Below, one piece after another: positions 8,427 through 14,989 of a stretch of DNA of 64,000 nt. The position numbers were made by a program, and so were the translations under genes. Location of the stretch: positions 779,803-843,802 of the forward strand of contig NZ_JAUSSK010000003.1 of the NCBI RefSeq assembly GCF_030812295.1, written 5' to 3'. The stretch's first letter is position 1; each line of letters opens with the position of its first letter. Source of the stretch: Luteibacter jiangsuensis (GTDB taxonomy: Bacteria; Pseudomonadota; Gammaproteobacteria; Xanthomonadales; Rhodanobacteraceae). Under the pieces are notes generated by a model. The model saw only the letters and a program-made list of their open reading frames with translations. It made no database searches and had not been told where the DNA came from.

Positions 8427-9049
8427 GCGCCCAAGTTCTGACCCTCCCTGTCGGCGGGCAGCGACACAAGGCCCCATCCGTCACGGCCTGCACGGTTCTC
8501 CGGTTCCCCACGAATGACCGGACAAGGCCGATCAGCGACGAAATGTAGGCCGTGTGGGAGACGCGTTGCCCGCCTGGCCGTGACCTCTATGCCTTCCGTG
8601 CTGACATCCTTTCAATCCTTCGGGACGCATTCCCGCAATACGGAGCCACCTTCGACACTATGTATGGCACAGAGGCAGCAGCCGGAGGACGGCCCTGCTC
8701 TGAGCTAGGCTTTGAATTAAATCAATCAATCAAACAGGGGGAGGTTCGCCTCTCCCGCCATGAGCAGGCGGAGTCATGGAACAGGAAAAGCACGACGACA
8801 TTAGTGCCACGTTGCAGCGAATGGCCGAAGAGTTTTCGGCCAAGGTCTCGCGATATTCGGAGGTGTCTGGGCTTTCGAACCTCCAGGCTCGGAAGGTTCT
8901 GCTTGCGATCAGTGGTTTGCGTTCGACTCGGGAAAAGATTCGGAACTTGCGAGGCAGGGCCGATCTTCCCGTCAGTTCAGACACCGAATCGCTGTTTGAG
9001 AGCCTATCTATCGGACAAGCATTCCTTGCTGGCGGTGAGCGGGAGGTAG
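8423..9049 (+). CDS. Candidate early gene with one internal TAG (3' end uncertain)
   Basis: The frame opens at an ATGA overlap with the previous gene and meets TAG at 8546-8548 (codon 42), then stays open. Codon use looks coding on both sides of the TAG, up to about 8700, with residues such as DEM-TAG-AVWETRCPPGRD and ADILSILRDAFPQYGATFD. This is the same pattern as in the virion genes, so TAG may again stand for Gln. The formal end at 9049 is another TAG and overlaps the next gene by 274 bases, so the true end is unclear. A frameshift or an earlier stop near 8700-8740, where a GGGGGAGG/CCTCTCCC hairpin lies, is possible. No family recognised. Confidence 0.45.
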
Positions 9050-9366
9050 ACGTTGCCATTGAGCGAGCCGAGCAGGATGACTTCCTTGCCGCCTTCGTAG
9101 CTACCGTCCATGTGGTGAGCGACATCGCCATAGCTCTGGACTTCCTCGCGAGCGAGGAGCGGCAATCCAAAGCGTCGCGGGCTGCTGTTGCGCGGCACCT
9201 CGTAGATAACAAGCGCAAGGAAGACGCCTTTGAGCTGTTCCTATCGCGAGAGTGGAAGTTCAAGGCCGATGCAGCCAGGGCCATCGAGCGGGTGTTCCAC
9301 GTCACGTACAAGACCGCTGAGCGCTGGATTAGCGAATGGACCCGTCCAATCCCCCCGTCTACGTAG
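8776..9366 (+). CDS. Hypothetical helical protein with C-terminal HTH-like segment
   Basis: 196 residues, largely alpha-helical. The end (AARAIERVFHVTYKTAERWISEW) looks like a helix-turn-helix. I do not recognise the family. The start ATG follows AGGCGGAG closely. It ends at TAG (9364-9366); if TAG is decoded here the frame would run 20 codons further to TAA at 9424-9426. It lies in the operon that leads to alpA and the replication gene. Confidence 0.6.
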   Translation: MEQEKHDDISATLQRMAEEFSAKVSRYSEVSGLSNLQARKVLLAISGLRSTREKIRNLRGRADLPVSSDTESLFESLSIGQAFLAGGEREVDVAIERAEQDDFLAAFVATVHVVSDIAIALDFLASEERQSKASRAAVARHLVDNKRKEDAFELFLSREWKFKADAARAIERVFHVTYKTAERWISEWTRPIPPST

Positions 9367-9447
9367 CAGAGAGGGGATTCTCCTGCGCTCAGTTGGGCTT
9401 CTGCTCGGCAAACATGGGCGAAATAAACCCCTGTCGGATATAGGTTA

Positions 9448-9473
9448 GGCATCACCCAACACAAGGTGATGCC
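9448..9473 (+). promoter_or_regulatory. Inverted repeat abutting the alpA start codon
   Basis: A perfect 9-bp inverted repeat GGCATCACC/GGTGATGCC with an 8-base spacer ends one base before the alpA ATG and contains its AAGGTG ribosome-binding site. It could be an operator for AlpA or another dimeric repressor, or an mRNA hairpin that hides the ribosome-binding site. Confidence 0.65.
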
Positions 9474-9680
9474 ATGCAGTCCCCTGATGCAATCCGCTTC
9501 TCCCGACTCCCCGAGGTCTGCCATCAGACAGGGTTGAGTCGAACCCACATTTACCGCCTTGAGTCCAAGGGTCGGTTTCCCCGTCGAATCCGCTTAACGG
9601 AAGCCACTACCGCCTGGGTCGAATCTGAGATCCAGCAGTGGTGTGCGGAGCGCATCGCCGCGTCACGAGGTGATGCATGA
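9474..9680 (+). CDS. alpA: AlpA-family transcriptional regulator
   Basis: 68 residues, typical for AlpA. The winged HTH pattern is clear: FSRLPEVCHQTGLSRTHIYRLESKGRFPRRIRL, then WVESEIQQWCAERI. AlpA-type proteins of P4-like satellites and cryptic prophages activate or repress integrase, excision and late functions. It starts right after a 9-bp inverted repeat and its stop overlaps the next ATG (ATGA), so it is the first gene of a coupled set alpA - Cys-rich protein - replication protein. Confidence 0.88.
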   Translation: MQSPDAIRFSRLPEVCHQTGLSRTHIYRLESKGRFPRRIRLTEATTAWVESEIQQWCAERIAASRGDA

Positions 9681-10069
9681 ATGGGGCGGTACGTTGTCCC
9701 CGTTTCGACTCGTGCAGCGCTCCCATCTGCCCACTCGACCCAAAATGGCCCACCGCCCAGCACATCCAGGGCGAACGTGTCTGTGGGCTTCTGACCGAAG
9801 TGGTGAAGGTTGGCGGCCAGCAACGTGTGGGGAGCGTCCTGTTCGCCGATCAGTTCGCCACGCTCGTTCGCGAGTGGCCGAAGGTGGAGGCACGATGGGC
9901 AGACATCCGGGCTCGCCTCCGGGCATCGGCCAAGACGGGCTCACGTATTGACCGCGCAATAGCCAATTTCCGTACCCCATCATCGGGAACGCAGGCCATA
10001 CCCCTACCTACCCCCTTCGTCCCCCCTGAATCCTCGATGGTTGGGGCCTTTTCAGGGGGTGCCGAGTGA
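9677..10069 (+). CDS. Small cysteine-containing hypothetical protein
   Basis: 130 residues. The N-terminus has a tight cysteine cluster (CPRFDSCSAPICPLD) and a further Cys in GERVCGLL, which could bind a metal; this opening is common in small proteins of phages and islands, but I know no assigned function. The middle is helical and the end Pro/Ser-rich. It overlaps alpA and the downstream replication gene by 4 bases on each side, so translation is probably coupled. Confidence 0.65.
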   Translation: MNGAVRCPRFDSCSAPICPLDPKWPTAQHIQGERVCGLLTEVVKVGGQQRVGSVLFADQFATLVREWPKVEARWADIRARLRASAKTGSRIDRAIANFRTPSSGTQAIPLPTPFVPPESSMVGAFSGGAE

Positions 10070-10560
10070 CGACAAAAAAGCGTTGGAAAGAAAAGGGGCG
10101 CCGAGATTCCGGGCCTTTTGTCCGAATCCCTCATGAGCTTCAAGACTCTGAGAATTGGAAGGCTTGCGGCGGGTCCGCTCTTAAGCTGCTGTGTGCCCTG
10201 GCCCGTCAATACAACGGCAAGAACAACGGCGATCTGGGAGCGTCAATACGTGTACTAGGCCCCCGTGGCTGGCGCTCATCCGACACGCTGGATAGATCCC
10301 TAAAAGAATTGCTGCATTTTGGGTTCATCTCGCTGACGCGCCAAGGCGGTCGCAACTCGCCCAGCCTCTACGCAATCACATGGCGGCCCATCGACGAGTG
10401 TGGCGGGAAGCTTGATTGCCCAGCTACCAACATTGCGTCGAATGATTGGAAGGAGCCGCGAGGGCCGTTCAAGCGCCTTTCAAAAATCGCATCGTCAAGT
10501 TCGGAATCCGGAGCAACTAGATACGGAATCCGGAGCAGTGCTGTTTCTAGGGCTGCATGA
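10066..10560 (+). CDS. Probable replication initiator (HTH protein)
   Basis: 164 residues. The core (GPFVRIPHELQDSENWKACGGSALKLLCALARQYNGKNNGDLG, then WRSSDTLDRSLKELLHFGFISLTRQGG) has the winged-helix pattern of plasmid and phage replication initiators and related helix-turn-helix proteins. Support for a replication role comes from four copies of CGGAATCCGGAGCA that begin within its 3' end and continue just beyond it, an arrangement like an iteron origin. It is coupled to the upstream Cys-rich gene by an ATGA overlap. The residues after about 130 are encoded by the repeat region and are probably unconstrained as protein. Confidence 0.6.
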   Translation: MTTKKRWKEKGRRDSGPFVRIPHELQDSENWKACGGSALKLLCALARQYNGKNNGDLGASIRVLGPRGWRSSDTLDRSLKELLHFGFISLTRQGGRNSPSLYAITWRPIDECGGKLDCPATNIASNDWKEPRGPFKRLSKIASSSSESGATRYGIRSSAVSRAA

Positions 10561-10619
10561 TTGCTCCGGAATCCGGAGTTGTCAGCGCACTTTTCGGTAA
10601 TTCCTTGCTCCGGATTCCG
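10502..10619. repeat. Palindromic iterons, probable replication origin or operator array
   Basis: CGGAATCCGGAGCA occurs at 10502-10515 and 10524-10537 (direct), at 10567-10578 as part of a near-perfect palindrome CTCCGGAATCCGGAG (10564-10578), and inverted at 10606-10619. The unit is itself nearly palindromic. The cluster overlaps the end of the probable initiator gene and the 96-base gap that follows. Confidence 0.7.
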
Positions 10620-10656
10620 AACACCTTTATAGATATATACCAAGGGGTCTCTGTTT

Positions 10657-10938
10657 ATGACCGTCCACTATCTCCCCGGATACGTCCAAACGACCTCCGG
10701 TGGCGCGTCGAAGTTGTTCGCGTCGAAAGAGGACACGCCCGGATCCGATATAACGGGCCGTAACGCTCTAAGTAACGCCCTAGCCGTTACTCAACGGTCT
10801 CCGGGCTGGAACAACCGCAGACCCGATGTCCAGCGAGTCCAGATCGGTGCTTGCACGCTGTTGGCGGTGCCGTACCGCCGTTGGGCTTGGCGACGCTACG
10901 AGCTTCGCGTCGCCGAACAGCGACGCCGGGAAGCCTGA
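10657..10938 (+). CDS. Hypothetical protein
   Basis: 93 residues, basic at the C-terminus (RRWAWRRYELRVAEQRRREA). No family recognised. It follows the iteron cluster by 37 bases and its TGA stop abuts the ATG of the next gene, so the two are probably one unit. Confidence 0.5.
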   Translation: MTVHYLPGYVQTTSGGASKLFASKEDTPGSDITGRNALSNALAVTQRSPGWNNRRPDVQRVQIGACTLLAVPYRRWAWRRYELRVAEQRRREA

Positions 10939-11556
10939 ATGACTATCGGCAGGCGGGCCGATACGGACGAGGAAACAATCGAGCGAGCCGCGCGACTTCT
11001 CGCAGGGGCGCTTGGTTACGGGAGTCCGTGGTTTGCAACGACCATTGACTCCCCTTATGTGCCGGGGACTGACAATGATCCCAAGAACCATGCACTGACG
11101 GTGTGCAGTCCCGGGCTGGTGACGGAGCAGGCTGCATGGAGCGTTGATGGCTCTCGGCACGTGAGGCGACAGCGGGCATGGCGTCAGTCGGCCTACCGAG
11201 TAGCCACACCGGTCTGTAAGCCAAGGCATAGCGTCCTTGCAGCGTTGTCTCTGGCAAAGCTGGACGGTCCCCTTGAATCAGTCCTTTTTCTCTACGTAAC
11301 CGGTGACGTTGGGCGGTTCTGGCCGGACGTGGAGCGGTTCGGGCTGGCATGCGTTAGTGGTGCGTTTGCGTCGGAAGCGCTTAACGACGCCATGGAACGA
11401 ATCATGTTCCGGAGAGCGTCCATTTCTCAGGATGCGAGGGCGAAGACGCTGGGAATTCGTGCGAGTGGCTATCGTGCTGCTACACGTGCCGCCGAGGTCC
11501 GTCTGCGCTCCTGGCTGCTCATGGCATCTAGACGCCTCTTGGTGGCCCTCGGCTAA
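10939..11556 (+). CDS. Hypothetical protein with C-terminal sigma-70-like HTH
   Basis: 205 residues. The C-terminal part (SQDARAKTLGIRASGYRAATRAAEVRLRSWLLMASRRLL) has the look of a region-4-type helix-turn-helix seen in small phage regulators, including some antitermination Q-like proteins; the assignment is tentative. It begins immediately after the previous stop and is the last plus-strand gene before the convergent second recombinase unit. Confidence 0.6.
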   Translation: MTIGRRADTDEETIERAARLLAGALGYGSPWFATTIDSPYVPGTDNDPKNHALTVCSPGLVTEQAAWSVDGSRHVRRQRAWRQSAYRVATPVCKPRHSVLAALSLAKLDGPLESVLFLYVTGDVGRFWPDVERFGLACVSGAFASEALNDAMERIMFRRASISQDARAKTLGIRASGYRAATRAAEVRLRSWLLMASRRLLVALG

Positions 11557-11561
11557 GGAGC

Positions 11562-11960
11562 CTAATCACGCTGTGGCCCGCTACGATCGTTAGCTAGAGG
11601 ACGCAATTCGACCTCTAGCATTCCTTGTAGTGTCCTCAGGTGTCCTGGCTCGTGGCGTGCAAGCCAGTTCACAAGTTCTGCTTGTCTCAGCAGCCTAGCG
11701 ATGCTTCCCCTAAGAATGACAAATTCCAGAATGTGAACCCCTTCGTCCGTCCCGCTGCGGGCTGCCCTAGCGGAATGAACGAGCGCATTCGCGGCCAGCC
11801 CGTGTCGCGCAAGCAAGGCCGCGAATGAAGTGTCGGTTTTGAGATATTCAAGGGCCGCCCCCGCACTGACGATGCAGGCCTCGCACATCGTGACAAAGTT
11901 CGAAAGAGCTATCTGCTCATTACGAAGCCGTGCCGCAGTAGCTAGCTCGGTCAACCACAC
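11562..11960 (-). CDS. Detached C-terminal accessory domain of the second serine recombinase
   Basis: 132 residues starting at GTG 11960, which overlaps the end of the second recombinase by 10 bases. Its C-terminal half (EFVILRGSIARLLRQAELVNWLARHEPGHLRTLQ) resembles the last part of the first recombinase (RYVLLSRQGSVQLENAALVCWLARHHQAALTVLQ), where the same module is fused in frame. So one paralogue carries the module as a domain and the other as a separate coupled gene. Function unknown; a subunit or regulator of recombination is an inference. Confidence 0.65.
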   Translation of the reverse strand: MWLTELATAARLRNEQIALSNFVTMCEACIVSAGAALEYLKTDTSFAALLARHGLAANALVHSARAARSGTDEGVHILEFVILRGSIARLLRQAELVNWLARHEPGHLRTLQGMLEVELRPLANDRSGPQRD

Positions 11961-13495
11961 GCCACTGCACTCATGGCAGACACGATTGCGAGATCGCGGA
12001 GTACATGTAGGGACGTAAAGGTGTGCGCCTCAAGGAGAGGCCCGTTCTCGTTCCGGAGGCTTATCCGCCCAGGGCCGCACGCGATGCGAGGGAGTACCAC
12101 GTAATCAATGGGCACTGCGCCGTCCGGGGTCATCCTGGCGAAGACCACGATATCAGTGTTCATGGGCGTGCGGCGAGATACCCACCGGGGACGGCCTTTG
12201 TACTGAGATGCCTGAAGAATGACTGCGCTTATCGTCCATGCGTCATCAACATGTATTACCCAACCGTCTCTGCGGGTTCGTGAACCTGACTCATCGATGA
12301 TCTCAGTGATAAAAGTCGTCAGGCTTTCTCTCCACCCCTTAAGGCGCAGCCTAGGTACGACGAAATCCAGGTTTCTTTGGGCTTTGTAGCCCACTATCTC
12401 GTAAAGCTCTCGCATGCTCCCAAAGCGGTTCCTGTACTGCGAATACACCACGCCCGGTTCATCGCGAATTTGCTTGATGCTGAGAAAGCCATCCCTCGCC
12501 AAAATCCGCCGTGCGGTCTCCAGCATCTCGCTCGTAGTGGGTTCCTCCCGCTGGCGTGCTAGACGCTCTGCTGCTTTATAGAACAGGCCTGGGGGAACGA
12601 TTCCCTCAAAGGCTGAATCTTTTCGGGCCCATGCCGATGGAGGGTTGTAAACGGTTCGTTGCTTGAGCTTCTTGCTACAGCGGGAGAAAACGTTGTTGCC
12701 AATGTATTTTTCGTTTACGAGTATGCGCCTGATGGCACCATAGACCCAGCGACGACCGAGAAGATTAGGAATTTCATCGGCATTTAGCCGAATCGCTATC
12801 TGACGTAGAGATCTTCCGCCGACGTACTCACGAAATATCCGCCTGACGACAGCCACTTCGTTTGCTGGGCCCGGTACGAGGATAATTCTATCGGTGTAGA
12901 TGCTTTTCCGCTGACCGAACTGGAGTATGCCCTTTCGGGCTCCCTCCGCATCAATCAGCATCCGCCTCATTCCATAACCCGAGTAACCTCCTTGCCGGAA
13001 CCCTAGGCATGTCCCCCTGTATTGTCCCGCATACACTTTTTCAGACAGTTCGCGACTGAATTCGGCGGCCATGGTGCGTTTCAGGCCCTTGAGGATCATC
13101 GCCAGCGGCGAACCGTCATTGTCGAATAGCTCGGCGACGTAGCAGACCTTTATTCCAGCCTGCGTACACAGGAATTCGTAGTAGGCGGCTTCGTCCGAAT
13201 TCTGGAATCGGCCCCAGCTACTGACGTCGTACACAAGGACTACCTTGAACTCTGCATAGCCTGACTGCACGTCTGTAATTAGCCGTTGCAGGGCATCCCT
13301 CCCGCCAATATCCAGGCCGCTTCGTCCCTGATCGAAGTAGCTTCGGACGACACGCATGCCGTGTTCTTGCGCATAGGCTGCTATGGCGATGGATTGATTG
13401 ACCGGGGAGCATATCTGGAGATCCGTGGACATGCGGATATACTCCGCCGCTGGGACGGGCAATCGACCCCTGCCTGTAGGGTCCGGGGCGCTCAT
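11951..13495 (-). CDS. Second large serine recombinase, one catalytic arginine replaced
   Basis: 514 residues, collinear with the first recombinase for its N-terminal domain (same residue numbers through the active site). Nucleophile Ser23 (YIRMSTDLQ), Arg58 (GRSG) and Arg96 are kept. The position that matches Arg68 of gamma-delta resolvase in the DRLGR-type box is Ser93 (VSSWGR, codon AGC at 13217-13219) instead of Arg. That Arg is essential in characterised serine recombinases, so this copy may be inactive or act only in a hetero-complex. It has the FRQGGYSGYGMRRM and NEKYIGNNVFSR blocks of the recombinase domain. It lies convergent to the replication operon. Confidence 0.88.
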   Translation of the reverse strand: MSAPDPTGRGRLPVPAAEYIRMSTDLQICSPVNQSIAIAAYAQEHGMRVVRSYFDQGRSGLDIGGRDALQRLITDVQSGYAEFKVVLVYDVSSWGRFQNSDEAAYYEFLCTQAGIKVCYVAELFDNDGSPLAMILKGLKRTMAAEFSRELSEKVYAGQYRGTCLGFRQGGYSGYGMRRMLIDAEGARKGILQFGQRKSIYTDRIILVPGPANEVAVVRRIFREYVGGRSLRQIAIRLNADEIPNLLGRRWVYGAIRRILVNEKYIGNNVFSRCSKKLKQRTVYNPPSAWARKDSAFEGIVPPGLFYKAAERLARQREEPTTSEMLETARRILARDGFLSIKQIRDEPGVVYSQYRNRFGSMRELYEIVGYKAQRNLDFVVPRLRLKGWRESLTTFITEIIDESGSRTRRDGWVIHVDDAWTISAVILQASQYKGRPRWVSRRTPMNTDIVVFARMTPDGAVPIDYVVLPRIACGPGRISLRNENGPLLEAHTFTSLHVLRDLAIVSAMSAVACG

Positions 13496-13560
13496 GGATG
13501 AGGCCGAAGATTAGATATCTTGGACGCTACGCCGAGCGGCGTCACTTAGCAACGCTCTAG

Positions 13561-13589
13561 GATTCGGGGAGTGGGTAACTCCCCGAATC
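13561..13589. repeat. 11-bp perfect inverted repeat
   Basis: GATTCGGGGAG and CTCCCCGAATC are separated by 7 bases. It lies 8 bases past the lectin gene stop (minus strand) and upstream of the second recombinase. No T tract follows on either strand, so it is either a Rho-independent-like stem without a tail or a binding site. Confidence 0.6.
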
Positions 13590-13596
13590 ACCAGCT

Positions 13597-14148
13597 TTAG
13601 ACCCCGATCATCTTCCAACGCGTGGACTGGTCATTCGTCGCCCCACATCCATTTGCTTCAAATGGGCGATAGAACGTCGCATCTGCCTTCAGGCACCAAT
13701 GGGTTGCCACGCTGACGATGTGGCGGGCAAGAAGGGGGATAGGGAACGTATTCGTCCCGACGGTGAGGCTTTGGGTGGGCGCCTCAATCGTAAATTGCTG
13801 AAGTGGGTCATTGACATTGCACACGTGCTGGCGAAGCCCGATGGCTCCTGTCGTCGGGTCTACGTTCTCTGCAGCAGCACACATCCCCGAGCCCACGTTA
13901 ACGATCCTAGCCATGGAAGCACCCGAACTAAATGCGTACACCTGAAAGGCCCACGACTGATTGGACGTGCCCGTGCACGGATACAGCTGAATAATCGCTC
14001 CGTCGGCGGTAGAGAAGTCCACGACGTCCCAGCACTGGTTTGTGAGGTTCGACACGATTGCGGACGAAGGCGCTGCCTGGGCATTTGCGTGGGGCGTCAT
14101 CACTAGCCCGGCGAAAGCCAAGAAAAGGCCGAGGATACTGTTCTTCAT
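13597..14148 (-). CDS. Secreted ricin-type (R-type) lectin domain protein
   Basis: 183 residues. A signal peptide (KNSILGLFLAFAGLVMTPHANA) is followed by one beta-trefoil-like domain with QxW-type motifs (NQSWAFQVY and a final STRWKMIG) and paired cysteines (CWDVV, YPCTG, MCAAA, HVCN, WCLK, NGCG). R-type lectin domains bind sugars. A secreted lectin has no evident role in element transfer, so it may be a lysogenic-conversion cargo gene that alters the host surface or its environment. It is oriented like the immunity-side genes and has its own promoter region upstream (14149-14267). Confidence 0.75.
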   Translation of the reverse strand: MKNSILGLFLAFAGLVMTPHANAQAAPSSAIVSNLTNQCWDVVDFSTADGAIIQLYPCTGTSNQSWAFQVYAFSSGASMARIVNVGSGMCAAAENVDPTTGAIGLRQHVCNVNDPLQQFTIEAPTQSLTVGTNTFPIPLLARHIVSVATHWCLKADATFYRPFEANGCGATNDQSTRWKMIGV

Positions 14149-14267
14149 ATATCTTCCCTTTGGAGCCGCGATATGGCGGCGACGTATCCTCCATAATGCA
14201 AGGGGTGCTGTCTGTAGGTTTCCGCCTACAATCGTAAGCGCCGACCTACGTCAGTACTATAAGCACG

Positions 14268-14504
14268 TCACGGCAGGTCGGCTTGGTGGTCTTCGTCCAC
14301 CCAATAAATCGGTTTGTGAGCGGACCATTCGATCTCGCGGGCTAGGGAGTCGTCCATGGGATTGCCCTTGAGGATGGCCTCGACCATGCGCTCTGAGGTT
14401 CCTAGGATGTCAGCCTGCTCACGTAAGCTGCTCACGCCGTCCGCCTCCAATTCGCGCAAAACCGTGGCGAGGTTGGCCCGCCTGATCTCGGAGATACTGG
14501 TCAT
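14268..14504 (-). CDS. Small HTH regulator (Cro/CI-like)
   Basis: 78 residues from the ATG at 14504; an in-frame codon further up would overlap the neighbouring gene more. The order (ANLATVLRELEADGVSSLREQADILGTSERMVEAILKGNPMDDSLAREIEW) fits a lambda-repressor-like fold. It is transcribed away from the virion genes, and the gene upstream ends 10 bases before it. A role as immunity repressor or Cro is inferred from size and place. Confidence 0.7.
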   Translation of the reverse strand: MTSISEIRRANLATVLRELEADGVSSLREQADILGTSERMVEAILKGNPMDDSLAREIEWSAHKPIYWVDEDHQADLP

Positions 14505-14514
14505 GACTGAAGGA

Positions 14515-14796
14515 TCACAAAGGATCAAAGCCGATGGCATCGAGAGCGTGGGCTAAGGCGAGCATTGCCTCGCCATAGTTCTGCCGTGGGGCGGAGCCGG
14601 GCGGGCCGAGCCTGTCCAGCACTCTAGCGCCAGCCAAGACGATATCTTCCAGGCCCGCCGCGTCAGCCTTGGCGATAACTAGCTGTGCACGAAACCTCGC
14701 TTCGTCGAAGTCACGGGCAAGGGCCGCATCGTTCATGGCTGCCGAGTCACGCACGATCGCGGCGATAGTAAGGATGCTCTCGGTAGCAGGTTTCAT
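14515..14796 (-). CDS. Hypothetical helical protein
   Basis: 93 residues, Ala-rich and helical, no family recognised. It is the first gene of the leftward immunity-side unit. Its start at 14796 faces the virion genes across a 193-base divergent region that must contain promoters for both directions. Confidence 0.55.
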   Translation of the reverse strand: MKPATESILTIAAIVRDSAAMNDAALARDFDEARFRAQLVIAKADAAGLEDIVLAGARVLDRLGPPGSAPRQNYGEAMLALAHALDAIGFDPL

Positions 14797-14916
14797 CGGC
14801 TGAGTGTAGCCAGGACGATAAACCAGCGAGTTTATCTTTCATGGGACGGAAATACATCCCGAGGACGACTATATACGCAGGGACCCTTGCCGCCTCAAGG
14901 CCCTACCTCGCCCGAC

Positions 14917-14948
14917 GCCGTGCCGGGTAATGCACGGCTCTTCTTTTG
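14917..14948 (+). terminator. Hairpin with T-rich tail upstream of the virion genes
   Basis: GCCGTGC/GCACGGC with an 8-base loop is followed by TCTTCTTTT, a rightward terminator 41 bases before the first virion gene. Late transcription would have to start downstream of it or read through by antitermination. Confidence 0.65.
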
Positions 14949-14987
14949 CCAGTGGGCGGAACTGGTCTAACTATCATCGAGGCAAAA
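14944..14987 (+). promoter_or_regulatory. Inverted repeat enclosing the leader of the first recoded gene
   Basis: TTTTGCC (14944-14950) is complementary to GGCAAAA (14981-14987). The right arm overlaps the GAGG ribosome-binding site of the 14990 gene, so the stem could hide it. The left arm also overlaps the terminator tail above, so the two folds exclude each other, as in attenuators. Inference from sequence only. Confidence 0.4.
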
Positions 14988-14989
14988 TC

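Noticed and set aside
8737..8756. Terminator hairpin GGGGGAGG-TTCG-CCTCTCCC
   Set aside because: It has one mismatch and no T tract on the + strand; kept only as a possible landmark for the end of the 8423 gene.
8776..9049. Treating the overlapping second half of the 8423 frame as real coding sequence
   Set aside because: The residues there look like a shadow of the 8776-9366 gene; the overlap of 274 bases is implausible.
14944..14987. Suppressor tRNA, because a 7-bp stem encloses a loop containing CTA
   Set aside because: Only 30 bases lie between the arms, too few for D, anticodon and T arms, and there is no TTCRANNC T-loop.
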